64,000 bases of DNA from JALZKA01 sp963734015. Its GTDB lineage: Bacteria > Actinomycetota > Thermoleophilia > Solirubrobacterales > 70-9. Both the position numbers and the translations under genes were made by a program. How positions within the stretch are numbered: position 1 is the first letter of the stretch; each line of letters begins with the position of its first letter. Below are positions 36,596 to 43,794 of the stretch, in pieces. The notes under the pieces were generated by a model. That model did no database searches and had not been told where the DNA came from. It was given only the letters and a program-made list of their open reading frames with translations. The stretch covers positions 12,498 to 76,497 of the forward strand of contig CAVTFG010000015.1 of the NCBI GenBank assembly GCA_963734015.1. Reading direction: 5' to 3'.

Positions 36596-36826
36596 ATGCT
36601 GGTCCTTACGCGCAAGACGAATCAGAGCATCATGATCGGCGACGATGTCGAGGTCACGGTGCTGGCGGTCTCGCGGGACAAGATCCGCCTCGGCATCACG
36701 GCGCCCAAGGAGGTGCCCGTGTACCGCAAGGAGGTCTACCTCTCGATCAAGGACGAGAGCGGCGACGGGGACGGAAGCGCCCACGGCAACGTCAAGGACG
36801 CCCTGAACGAACTCGGCTCGAAGTAA
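36596..36826 (+). CDS. csrA: Carbon storage regulator CsrA
   Basis: 76 residues. MLVLTRKTNQSIMIGDDVEV and VLAVSRDKIRLGITAPKEVP are diagnostic; the family dimer binds GGA motifs in mRNA leaders and blocks or allows translation. The Arg in VPVYRKEVY (R44 type) needed for RNA binding is present. ATG at 36596 is preceded by GGAGG at 36587-36591, a real Shine-Dalgarno and itself a GGA site, so autoregulation is possible. A short acidic tail (DESGDGDGSAHGN) follows the core. FliW and flagellar genes, frequent neighbours, are not in this window. Confidence 0.95.
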   Translation: MLVLTRKTNQSIMIGDDVEVTVLAVSRDKIRLGITAPKEVPVYRKEVYLSIKDESGDGDGSAHGNVKDALNELGSK

Positions 36827-36834
36827 GAGCCGGC

Positions 36835-37074
36835 TCAGCCCATCAAGAGGGCGAGCGTCTCGAACATCACGACGGTCACGACGACGACCGTCGCGGTGAG
36901 CGCGGTGAAGAGGACGCTGAAGCGGACCTTGCCGCCCTTCTCTGCACGCTCGAAGCGGCGCGCGCGGGAGCGAGCGACGGCGCGCTCGCGGAGCTGCACG
37001 CGGCGCCGGCGATCGAGCGCCATCTCGTGTTCGAAGGCGAGCTCCCAGTCGTTGAGGCTCTGTCGCATTCGCAT
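36835..37074 (-). CDS. Small single-pass membrane protein, probably SOS-controlled
   Basis: 79 residues: a basic amphipathic N-terminal half (LNDWELAFEHEMALDRRRRV, RERAVARSRARRFERAEKG) and one C-terminal hydrophobic helix (FSVLFTALTATVVVVTVVMF). Its promoter at 37152-37180 holds a perfect GAAC-N4-GTTC palindrome between the -35 and -10 boxes. Small one-helix membrane proteins under SOS control (YneA, ChiZ, DivS, SidA) stop cell division after DNA damage; a similar part here is inference, since those proteins are not alike in sequence. ATG at 37074 (or 37068). Convergent with csrA, eight bases apart. Confidence 0.65.
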   Translation of the reverse strand: MRMRQSLNDWELAFEHEMALDRRRRVQLRERAVARSRARRFERAEKGGKVRFSVLFTALTATVVVVTVVMFETLALLMG

Positions 37075-37151
37075 GAGTTCGGGCTTACTCCAGGGAGAGG
37101 ATTGGCTGAGACAAGACGGCCGGTGACAGAAACCGCCCCCGGCGTGCGGGC

Positions 37152-37180
37152 AATCTAGCAGGGGAACGCGCGTTCTGCAA
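37152..37180 (-). promoter_or_regulatory. Promoter with SOS (LexA) box in the spacer
   Basis: Minus strand: TTGCAG (37180-37175), 17-base spacer, TAGATT (37157-37152). GAACGCGCGTTC (37164-37175) lies in the spacer and fits the Gram-positive LexA consensus GAAC-RNRY-GTTC. Start of transcription near 37145, about 70 bases ahead of the small membrane protein. Confidence 0.65.
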
Positions 37181-37233
37181 GCAATCGTTCACACAAACCC
37201 TAAAGTTTCTTTGTCACTTCAGGCACAAGTCGC

Positions 37234-37758
37234 CTACCCGCAGGCGCCCCAGAGCCCGCGCCCCGCGTTCGCTGCCGACTGCTGGAGGCGGTCGAACCGG
37301 TCGGCGAAATCCGTGTTGGGCGCGATCGCGAGCGTGCGCGCGTACCCGCGGCGGACGATCTCCGCGTTCACGAACCGCTCGCCTGTGTAGACGTAGGCGA
37401 GCAGGCGGTCGTAGTGGTCGCGGCGCTCGTCGCCGAACACGAGCGTGACCCGCTCGCCTTCGACCAGTTCGCGGTTCAGGCCGGCGGCCCGCTTGCCGAA
37501 GCACTCGGGCCGCTCGCCGGGGATCACGGACTCCGGCGTGTCGATCCCGATGTAGCGGACGCTCTGCTCACTGCCGCCGATCGCCATCCGCGCCGTGTCG
37601 CCGTCGACGACCTCGACCACCTGCGCTTCGACGCGTTCAGGACGCGGATGGTCTCGACCCGGGCGTTCGCGGCCCGAGTCCCTCGTTGCAAGCAGGAGCA
37701 CGAGACCCACCGCCAGGAGCAGGATCGAGCCGAGGCTTGGAAGCCGTGCGAGCGACAT
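37234..37758 (-). CDS. Membrane-anchored or secreted thermonuclease homologue
   Basis: 174 residues with an N-terminal helix (LGSILLLAVGLVLLLAT). The staphylococcal nuclease domain covers about residues 45-172: VVDGDTARM (calcium-binding Asp), RYIGIDTPES with Arg and Asp of the active site, and DRLLAYVYTGERFVNAEIVRRGYA. These enzymes hydrolyse DNA and RNA to 3'-mononucleotides. The catalytic RYIGIDTPE and DRYGR-like DHYDRLLA parts are present, so it is probably active outside the membrane. Stop TAG region reaches 37234; upstream lies the aldolase gene, 72 bases away. Confidence 0.88.
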   Translation of the reverse strand: MSLARLPSLGSILLLAVGLVLLLATRDSGRERPGRDHPRPERVEAQVVEVVDGDTARMAIGGSEQSVRYIGIDTPESVIPGERPECFGKRAAGLNRELVEGERVTLVFGDERRDHYDRLLAYVYTGERFVNAEIVRRGYARTLAIAPNTDFADRFDRLQQSAANAGRGLWGACG

Positions 37759-37830
37759 GCGCGCGCACGTTCAACCCCTGGCCGGACGGATCACGCCCCG
37801 TGCAACGGGGCTTTCAGTGTGCTCTGAGGA

Positions 37831-38751
37831 CTACGGGATCCGGCTGACGTTGGCGAGGAGCGATTCCTTGATCTGCTCGATGATCTCGAGCGCCTCGCTC
37901 CATTCGCGCTGCCACACGTTGCGGCCGTAGATGACGCCCGAGCCGCCGGCCTGCATGACGAACCGGGTCTGCTCGAGGACTTTCTCGTCGTCGATCTTCG
38001 AGCCGCCCGAGAGCACCACCAGCGCGCGCCCTGCGGACTCGACGCACTGCCGGATCGCCTCCTCCTGCGAGACCTCCATCTCGTTGTAGGGGGCCGGCGT
38101 CAGCTTGTCCTTCTCGGGATCGATCTTCGGCATGTTGAGCTTCACCACGTCGGCGCCCATCTCCATCGCCATCCGCGCGGCGTAGTCGATCGCGTAGAAG
38201 GTCGACTGTCCGCCCTTGGCGTCGAGTGCGGCGCCGCGGGGGTAGGCCCAGATCACGAGCGGCATGCCGTAGCGGTCGCAGTCCTGGCGGACCTGGCGGA
38301 GCTGCAGCAGGTCGTGGTCCTGGCGGGGCGAGCCGACGTAGAGCGTGTAGCCGACCGCGTCGGCGCCGAGGCGGACGGCGTCCTCGACCGACGAGTTGGT
38401 GGTGGAGAACGCGTCGTCGGACGGCGGCACGTCGGTCTTGCCGTTGACCTTGAGGATCAGCGGGACCTGGCCCGCGTAGTCCGGGTAGTACTTCTCGGCC
38501 ATGCCGATCTGGCAGGCGAGGGCCGAGTAGCCGGCCTCGGCCGCGAGCCGGAACTGGTACTCCGGGTCCTTCGAAGCGGGATTCGGGAAGAAGTCTCGGG
38601 GGCCGTGCTCGATGCCCTGATCGATCGGCAGAAGCATCAGCGTGCCGTTACCGGGACCGAACTCGAAGAGGAGCCGGCGCAGCCTCGTGCGCTTGCCTGG
38701 GGCGAGGGTGGATAGAAGTGACTTTTGCTCGGTGACGGACTTGATCTCCAT
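37831..38751 (-). CDS. Class I fructose-bisphosphate aldolase, archaeal (DhnA) type
   Basis: 306 residues. MLLPIDQGIEHGPRDFFPNP, VPLILKVNGKTDVPPSDDAF, DAVGYTLYVGSPRQDHDLLQ, MGADVVKLNMPK (Schiff-base lysine in VVKLN) and RALVVLSGGSKIDDEKVLEQ (phosphate loop) are the family signatures. Cleaves fructose-1,6-bisphosphate in glycolysis and the reverse in gluconeogenesis. TAACCT (minus strand 38764-38759) lies eight bases ahead of ATG 38751, so the transcript is leaderless; the same bases are the -10 of the divergent ligase gene. Confidence 0.92.
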   Translation of the reverse strand: MEIKSVTEQKSLLSTLAPGKRTRLRRLLFEFGPGNGTLMLLPIDQGIEHGPRDFFPNPASKDPEYQFRLAAEAGYSALACQIGMAEKYYPDYAGQVPLILKVNGKTDVPPSDDAFSTTNSSVEDAVRLGADAVGYTLYVGSPRQDHDLLQLRQVRQDCDRYGMPLVIWAYPRGAALDAKGGQSTFYAIDYAARMAMEMGADVVKLNMPKIDPEKDKLTPAPYNEMEVSQEEAIRQCVESAGRALVVLSGGSKIDDEKVLEQTRFVMQAGGSGVIYGRNVWQREWSEALEIIEQIKESLLANVSRIP

Positions 38752-38758
38752 ATGGCTT

Positions 38759-38764
38759 TAGGTT
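38759..38764. promoter_or_regulatory. Shared symmetric -10 box for two divergent genes
   Basis: TAGGTT on the plus strand reads TAACCT plus A on the minus strand. It is eight bases from ATG 38751 (minus) and eight from ATG 38773 (plus). The whole intergenic space is 21 bases. Confidence 0.6.
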
Positions 38765-38772
38765 AGATGAGC

Positions 38773-39882
38773 ATGCTCGAGCACGCCTTCACCGGGCCCT
38801 CGTTCACGGTGGGAATCGAAGAGGAGCTGATGATCCTCGATCCGGACACCCTGGATCTGGCCCAGGAGATCGAGCCGCTCCTCGCCTCCGTCCCCCCGGA
38901 GTGGGAGGGGCAGGTCAAGCCCGAGCTGTTCAGCGCCGTGCTCGAGATCGCGACGCGGCCGTGCGCCGGAGTCAACGAGGCGGGAGAGGAACTGGCGCAG
39001 CTTCGCTCGGTCGTGGCCGGCCTGGCGGCCGAGCGCGGCCTGGCGATCGGGGCCGCCGCGACGCACCCGTTCGCGCGCTGGGAGGAGCAGGTGATCGTCG
39101 ACCGCCCGCGGTATCGCGAGCTGATCGACGACCTCGGCTACATCGCACGGCGCGAGCTGATCTTCGGCACGCACGTGCACGTCGCGATCCAGGGGGCCGA
39201 TCGCGCGGTCTACGTCGCCGACGGCATCCGCCGCTACCTGCCGCTGCTGCTGGCGCTGTCGACCAACTCGCCGTTCTGGCGCGGGGAGGCCACCGGGATG
39301 ATGTCCTCGCGCGTGCCGGTTTTCCGCCAGTTCCCGCGCGAGGGCATTCCGCCGCACTACGGGACCTGGGAGATCTACTCGCACCGCGTCGAGACGATGA
39401 TGCGCAGTGGCGCGATCGAGGACTACACGTACCTGTGGTGGGACGTCCGCCCGCATCCGAACCTCGGCACGGTGGAGACCCGGGTCTGCGACCAGCAGAC
39501 CAGCCTCGCGAAGACCCTCGCGCTGGCCGCGCTGATCGCGTCGCTGGCGCGCCGGCTCTGCGCCCTGCACGACGGCGAGGAGCCGCTCGTCGAATACCCG
39601 TCGGAGCTGATCGACGACAACAAGATCCGCGCCGCGATGCGCGGCATGGAGGGCATGCTCGTCGACTTCCGGGCCGGCCACCACGTCCCGGCGCCGGAGC
39701 TCGCAAAGCGGCTCCTGGACGAGCTCGCCGACGACGCCACGGAGCTGGGCGTAGCGCACCATCTGGAGACCGTTTGGGAGATCCTCCGCGGCGGCACGGG
39801 CGCGCGCCGCCAGCTCGCGGCGTGGGAGGCCAACGGCCACGACTCGCGCGAGGTCGTCCGTGGACTCGTCATCGACGCCTGA
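38773..39882 (+). CDS. Carboxylate-amine ligase, GCS2/YbdK family
   Basis: 369 residues from ATG 38773 (MLEHAFTGPSFTVGIEEELM); an in-frame ATG at 38767 is possible but lies only two bases from the -10 box. GIEEELMILD and ELFSAVLEIATRP bind Mg-ATP and substrate in the glutamate-cysteine ligase 2 fold; FGTHVHVAI, STNSPFWRGEATGMMSSRVP and HPNLGTVETRVCDQQTS complete the family pattern. YbdK has weak gamma-glutamylcysteine ligase activity; the actual acids joined here are not known. Divergent from the aldolase over one shared -10 box. Confidence 0.88.
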   Translation: MLEHAFTGPSFTVGIEEELMILDPDTLDLAQEIEPLLASVPPEWEGQVKPELFSAVLEIATRPCAGVNEAGEELAQLRSVVAGLAAERGLAIGAAATHPFARWEEQVIVDRPRYRELIDDLGYIARRELIFGTHVHVAIQGADRAVYVADGIRRYLPLLLALSTNSPFWRGEATGMMSSRVPVFRQFPREGIPPHYGTWEIYSHRVETMMRSGAIEDYTYLWWDVRPHPNLGTVETRVCDQQTSLAKTLALAALIASLARRLCALHDGEEPLVEYPSELIDDNKIRAAMRGMEGMLVDFRAGHHVPAPELAKRLLDELADDATELGVAHHLETVWEILRGGTGARRQLAAWEANGHDSREVVRGLVIDA

Positions 39883-39910
39883 CCGATAGCTACGACCGGC
39901 CGCGCCGGGA

Positions 39911-39916
39911 TATCCT
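39911..39916 (+). promoter_or_regulatory. -10 box TATCCT of a leaderless operon
   Basis: TATCCT 11 bases before ATG 39928. Confidence 0.5.
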
Positions 39917-39927
39917 CGGTCGCGGAT

Positions 39928-40746
39928 ATGTCCTCGCCGGAGCTGAGCGTCGTCTGCCGCAACTGCGGCTCCGAGGTGAGCCCGTACGTGACCGAGTGCC
40001 CCTACTGCGGCCAGCGCCTGCGGAAGCGGGCCCCGAAGCTCCAGCGCGAGGGTGACGAGATCAAGATCCGTGAGGGCCGGCGCGAGAAGCGCCTGCGCAA
40101 GGACGCCGAACGCAGGACGCGCGCCGAGGCGCGGATGCGCGGCGAGGGCGGGGGGCGGCTCGAGGACCTGGCCACGCGGCCGGTCGCGACGGCGCTGTTT
40201 CTGGCCGTGCCCGCGATCGTCTTCATCGTCCAGGCCGCCTCGAACCTGACGGTGACCGAGCTGGGCGCGATCGTCGGCGATCCGGGGTCCGAGTACTGGC
40301 GGTATCTGACCGCCCCGTTCTTCTTCGACGACGCGGGTTACCTGTTCGCCTGCGGCGCGGCGATCGCGATCTTCATGCCGCCCTTGGAGCGGCGGATCGG
40401 ATCGGTCGCGACGTTCATCCTGGCGCTGGCGTGCGGCGCCCTGGGGATGCTGGCCGCGGTCGGGGTCGACGCCGCGCTGGGCGACGACTTCCCGGTGGCA
40501 GCCGGGGCGAACGGGATCGCGCTCGGCCTGCTGGCCGCGTACGTGGTCGTGCGCGAGCCGGAGCGCCGCGCCGATCCCGAGGAGTCCTATGACCCGATCG
40601 CGGTGGCGGTGGCCGCCGCCGTCCTGCTCGCCCTGCCGCTCGTCGAGGACTTCGCCGACCCGTGGGCCGGGGTCGCCGGGGCGATCGTCGGCGGCCTCTG
40701 CGGGTTCACCGCGTCGCTGGGGAGCAGGCGAGGACGCCGGGCGTGA
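39928..40746 (+). CDS. Zinc-ribbon plus rhomboid-like membrane protein without catalytic residues
   Basis: 272 residues. CRNC and CPYC (residues 10-27) form a zinc ribbon. A basic linker (KIREGRREKRLRKDAERRTR) leads to about six helices. WRYLTAPFFFDDAGYLFACG and PPLERRIGSVATFILALACG align with the rhomboid L1 loop and TM2-TM3 region, and AAGANGIALGLLAAYV with the active-site helix, but the catalytic Ser of GxSG is Asn here (GANG, about 193-196) and the His of the last helix is absent (WAGVAGAIVGGLCG). So it is predicted to be an inactive rhomboid relative, as are iRhoms. Stop overlaps the next GTG (GTGA). Confidence 0.72.
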   Translation: MSSPELSVVCRNCGSEVSPYVTECPYCGQRLRKRAPKLQREGDEIKIREGRREKRLRKDAERRTRAEARMRGEGGGRLEDLATRPVATALFLAVPAIVFIVQAASNLTVTELGAIVGDPGSEYWRYLTAPFFFDDAGYLFACGAAIAIFMPPLERRIGSVATFILALACGALGMLAAVGVDAALGDDFPVAAGANGIALGLLAAYVVVREPERRADPEESYDPIAVAVAAAVLLALPLVEDFADPWAGVAGAIVGGLCGFTASLGSRRGRRA

Positions 40747-41411
40747 GCAAGTTCACCGCGGTCGACGAGCGGCTTCACCAGTACATCGTGGAGCACGGGG
40801 CCCGGCAGGACGATGTCCTGCGCAGGGTCCAGGCGGAGACCGCCGCGATGGGCGACATCTCGCGGATGCAGATCGCGCCGGACCAGGGCGCGTTCATGAC
40901 GCTCCTGACGCGCGCGATCGGTGCCCGCGAAGCGCTGGAGGTGGGCACGTTCACCGGCTATTCGGCGATCTGCATCGCGCGCGGCCTCGAGCCCGCCGGG
41001 CGCCTGCTCTGCTGCGAGCTCAGCGAGGAGTTCGCCGAGATCGCCGCACGCAACCTCGAGGACGCCGGAGTCGCCGATCGCGTCGAAATCCGTGTCGGCC
41101 CCGCCGCCGAGACCCTGGCGGCGCTGCCCGACCGCGGGGTGTTCGACCTCACGTTCATCGATGCCGACAAGGCCGGATACCCCGTCTATTTCGAGGAGGC
41201 GCTCAAGCGCACGCGCCAGGGCGGCCTGATCCTGCTCGACAACGTGCTGGCGGGCGGCGCGATCGCGGTGCCGGAGGACGAGGTGCCCGAGGAGCGCAGC
41301 GCGACCGCCGCGGCGCTCAGCAAGGTGAACGAGGCCCTCGCCGAGGACGACCGCATCGATCTCGCGATGCTCGGGATCGCCGACGGATTGACCATCGCCC
41401 GCAAGCGGTGA
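40743..41411 (+). CDS. O-methyltransferase, caffeoyl-CoA/catechol type
   Basis: 222 residues. ALEVGTFTGYSAICIARGL is the SAM-binding motif I, LLCCELSEEFAEIAARNLED motif with the ribose-binding acid, FDLTFIDADKAGYPVYFEEA the metal-binding DADK of the family, and GGLILLDNVLAGG the following strand. Transfers a methyl group to a catechol-type hydroxyl. Substrate unknown. Start GTG at 40743 overlaps the previous stop; the next gene overlaps by four bases. Confidence 0.9.
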   Translation: MSKFTAVDERLHQYIVEHGARQDDVLRRVQAETAAMGDISRMQIAPDQGAFMTLLTRAIGAREALEVGTFTGYSAICIARGLEPAGRLLCCELSEEFAEIAARNLEDAGVADRVEIRVGPAAETLAALPDRGVFDLTFIDADKAGYPVYFEEALKRTRQGGLILLDNVLAGGAIAVPEDEVPEERSATAAALSKVNEALAEDDRIDLAMLGIADGLTIARKR

Positions 41412-42166
41412 CGGATCCCGCAGGGGCTCAGCGGCGCGGACTGCGCGACTCGCTGCGCTGGCTCGGCGGTGCGAGCCCCGGGGCGGCCGTCTGGGAGGCG
41501 GCCGGTGTCACCGCGGCGATCGTCCCGGCCGTTCCGGAGCGCTCGATCATCAACTCGGTGGTCTACGACGACGCGGGGGCGCTGGACGCGGCATACGACG
41601 GGTTGGTGGACGCGTACGCAGCCGCCGGCGTCGTCGCGTGGGACGTCTGGACGCCGGACTTCGACTCGGATGCGCTCGAGCTGTTGAGGGCCCGGGGCCA
41701 CACCTTCGACGGTGAGCCGGCGGCGATGACCCTGGACCTCGCACGGTTCGAGAGCCCCGGCCTGGGCGATCTCGACTGGGACGGCGAGGCGACCTTCGAC
41801 GAGCTCGGGCGGATCAATGACCTCGGCTACGGCCATGGTGGGGCGGATGGCATCGCGGCGGCGTTCGGCGGAGTCCCCGGCGGCATCCCCATGCGGCTCT
41901 ACCGCGCTCGGCGCGGCGGCGAGACCGCGAGCGTGCTCGCCACGATCGACCACGACGAGGATCTCGGGATCTACTACGTGGCAACCGCACCCGACCACGG
42001 CCGGCAGGGCCTCGCCGGCCGGTTGCTGGCGGCCGCCCTGGGCGAGGGCCGGGCGCGCGGCATGCGCACCTCGTCCCTTCAGTCGTCGGCCAAGGGCGAG
42101 CCGGTGTACACCCGGCTCGGGTACGTCCGGGACTTCCGGCTCAACCTCTACGAGCGGCGGGGATAG
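41408..42166 (+). CDS. GNAT-family acetyltransferase
   Basis: 252 residues. The last 100 residues have the GNAT core: VLATIDHDEDLGIYYVATAP then DHGRQGLAGRLLAAALGEGR, the acetyl-CoA pyrophosphate loop (RxxGxA), and EPVYTRLGYVRDFRLNLYER. The first 120 residues form a second, degenerate GNAT-like unit. GTG at 41408 overlaps the methyltransferase stop. Substrate unknown. Third gene of an operon that starts at 39928. Confidence 0.85.
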   Translation: MTDPAGAQRRGLRDSLRWLGGASPGAAVWEAAGVTAAIVPAVPERSIINSVVYDDAGALDAAYDGLVDAYAAAGVVAWDVWTPDFDSDALELLRARGHTFDGEPAAMTLDLARFESPGLGDLDWDGEATFDELGRINDLGYGHGGADGIAAAFGGVPGGIPMRLYRARRGGETASVLATIDHDEDLGIYYVATAPDHGRQGLAGRLLAAALGEGRARGMRTSSLQSSAKGEPVYTRLGYVRDFRLNLYERRG

Positions 42167-42169
42167 GTT
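42164..42169 (+). promoter_or_regulatory. -10 box TAGGTT of a leaderless gene
   Basis: TAGGTT overlaps the stop codon of the acetyltransferase gene and is six bases ahead of GTG 42176. Confidence 0.5.
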
Positions 42170-42175
42170 TCCGCT

Positions 42176-42508
42176 GTGCCCCACTCGTACTCCGACGAAC
42201 AGCTGGACGCCGCCGTCGAGGCGCTCTCGGATCCGGAGCGGTTCCGCGAGGCCGAGGCGATGGTGGCGGCGGCAGCCCCCAAGCTGCAGCGAGTCCTCGC
42301 CAGCGCCCTCGAGCACGGCGGGTGGTTCGCCGAGTCCCATGACGACGCGAGCGCCCGCGCGGCGGGCACCGAGGACGAGGCCGAGCGCCTGACCGCCGTC
42401 CGGACGCTGCTCGCCGAGGAGACGCGGATGGGGATGCTGGTTGGCGTCGCCGTCGGCTGGGCACTGGCGAACGAACTGACTGAATCTGAGACCAAGGAGA
42501 GCGAATGA
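42176..42508 (+). CDS. Small helical protein of unknown function
   Basis: 110 residues, almost all predicted helix: SYSDEQLDAAVEALSDPERF, AMVAAAAPKLQRVLASALEH and GMLVGVAVGWALANELTESE. The only hydrophobic stretch is too short for a sure membrane helix. ATGA overlap with the following MBL hydrolase suggests a joint task. Not recognised. Confidence 0.7.
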   Translation: MPHSYSDEQLDAAVEALSDPERFREAEAMVAAAAPKLQRVLASALEHGGWFAESHDDASARAAGTEDEAERLTAVRTLLAEETRMGMLVGVAVGWALANELTESETKESE

Positions 42509-43218
42509 ACATCAAGTTCCATGGGCATGCCTGCTTCGAGCTGTCCGACGGCGACGCGACCGTGCTGGTGGACCCGTTCCTGAAGCCGAACAACCCCAGC
42601 GCCGTGCACACGGCCGACGAGGTCGACGCGACCCACGTGCTGCTGACGCACGGTCACGCCGATCACATCGCCGACGCCGTCGGGGTCTGCAAGCGCACCG
42701 GCGCCCCCGCCGTCGCGATCGTGGAGCTGGCGAACTGGCTGGAGGAGCAGGGCGTGGAGGAGACCCACGACCCCAACCTCGGCGGGACCGTGCGGTTCGA
42801 CTGGGGCTGGGTCAAGCTCGTCCAGGCCTTCCACACCAACACGGCGCCCGGCTCCGAGGACGCTCCGTTCAGCCCGACACCCGGCACGGTGATCGGGCAC
42901 CCGGCCGGCCTCGTGATCAACATCGGGGGCAAGACGATCTACCACGCCGGCGACACCTGCCTGTTCGGGGACATGCAGCTGATCGCGCTGCGCACCCCGG
43001 TCGACGTGGCGATCCTCCCGATCGGGGGTCATTACACGATGGACCGCCACGACGCGGCCTACGCCGCCGGCCTCGTCGGCGCCGGCACGGTGATCCCCTG
43101 CCACTTCAACACCTTCCCGCCGATCGAGACCGACGCGGAGGCGTTCAAGAGCGACGTTGAGGCGCAGAGCTCGTCCGAGGTCGTGATCCTCCCCCCGGGG
43201 GAGACCCTCGAGGTCTAG
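42505..43218 (+). CDS. Metal-dependent hydrolase, MBL fold, UPF0173 family
   Basis: 237 residues, complete. MNIKFHGHACFELSDGDATV starts the family; THVLLTHGHADHIADAVGVC is the HxHxDH metal site; YHAGDTCLFGDMQ supplies the bridging Asp, and VIPCHFNTFPPIETDAEAF the last His. Family members (YtkL type) are common near other metabolic genes; substrate is not known. Overlaps the small upstream gene by four bases. Confidence 0.9.
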   Translation: MNIKFHGHACFELSDGDATVLVDPFLKPNNPSAVHTADEVDATHVLLTHGHADHIADAVGVCKRTGAPAVAIVELANWLEEQGVEETHDPNLGGTVRFDWGWVKLVQAFHTNTAPGSEDAPFSPTPGTVIGHPAGLVINIGGKTIYHAGDTCLFGDMQLIALRTPVDVAILPIGGHYTMDRHDAAYAAGLVGAGTVIPCHFNTFPPIETDAEAFKSDVEAQSSSEVVILPPGETLEV

Positions 43219-43245
43219 GTTCGCTGGCCGGAGGGCCGGTTTTCC

Positions 43246-43259
43246 CGTCCGATCGGACG
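43246..43259. promoter_or_regulatory. Perfect palindrome CGTCCGATCGGACG
   Basis: 14 bp with complete two-fold symmetry in the 150-base gap between the MBL gene and the regulator region. Just upstream, GGCCGGAGGGCCGG and TTTT could end the MBL transcript. The palindrome may bind a dimeric regulator; nothing in the sequence tells which. Confidence 0.4.
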
Positions 43260-43336
43260 ATCGAACATCCGTCCCTTCGACCGGCCGTTTGGAGGATGGG
43301 CGCAGGCGTGGTTGTGCCTGAAGCTGGTCGTACCCC

Positions 43337-43358
43337 CTAACCCCCGCCGTGGGGAGAA
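43337..43358 (+). promoter_or_regulatory. Shared upstream motif, copy 2
   Basis: CTAACCCCCGCCGTGGGGAGAA; partner of 32393-32414. ATG 43372 follows after GTGTGGGACTCGT. Confidence 0.45.
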
Positions 43359-43371
43359 GTGTGGGACTCGT

Positions 43372-43794
43372 ATGGAGGCTAATTCGGACCACAGCCCCCG
43401 CATCGCACTGGTGCTCCAACCCGGACCGGATGTCCAGGAGTCCGTGCGTGAGTCTCTCGCAACTCTTTGCGGCGAACTGGACGCCAAGGCTCTCGACGAT
43501 GTCGAGGACCTAATCGGCGCCCTGTCCCGTACCCAGACGTCTCAGCTCGAAGCCAGGGAAGGCTTCGAGCTGAGGCTCTGGGTATCTCCGCAGCCCTGGC
43601 GCCCGCCTGAGCGCGCCCGTAGACTCCTGAGCGGACGATGGTTGCTCGGCCGCAGCGTGTCCGCGTGCTTGTCGCGGACGATCACCCGATCTATCGGGAG
43701 GGGATCGTGCGCGCGATCAAGGAGCGCCCCGATCTCGAGCTGGTCGGCGAGGCCGGCGACGGGCGTGACGCGCTCGAGCAGATCAAGAGCCTGA
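43372..43794 (+). CDS. Doubtful small open frame ahead of the response regulator
   Basis: The first 60 residues (NSDHSPRIALVLQPGPDVQE, RESLATLCGELDAKALDDVE) look like protein with normal composition; after about residue 80 the frame becomes Arg/Ser rich and overlaps the response regulator in another frame, so it is probably real only up to about 43600 or interrupted. The shared motif just upstream supports transcription from here. May encode a receiver-like or leader protein. Low confidence. Confidence 0.3.
   Translation: MEANSDHSPRIALVLQPGPDVQESVRESLATLCGELDAKALDDVEDLIGALSRTQTSQLEAREGFELRLWVSPQPWRPPERARRLLSGRWLLGRSVSACLSRTITRSIGRGSCARSRSAPISSWSARPATGVTRSSRSRA

Noticed and set aside
37200..37208. 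CTAAAGTTT, like the -35 of flagellar sigma-28 promoters
   Set aside because: No GCCGATAA-type -10 at the right distance and no plus-strand gene follows; it points into the antisense of the nuclease gene.
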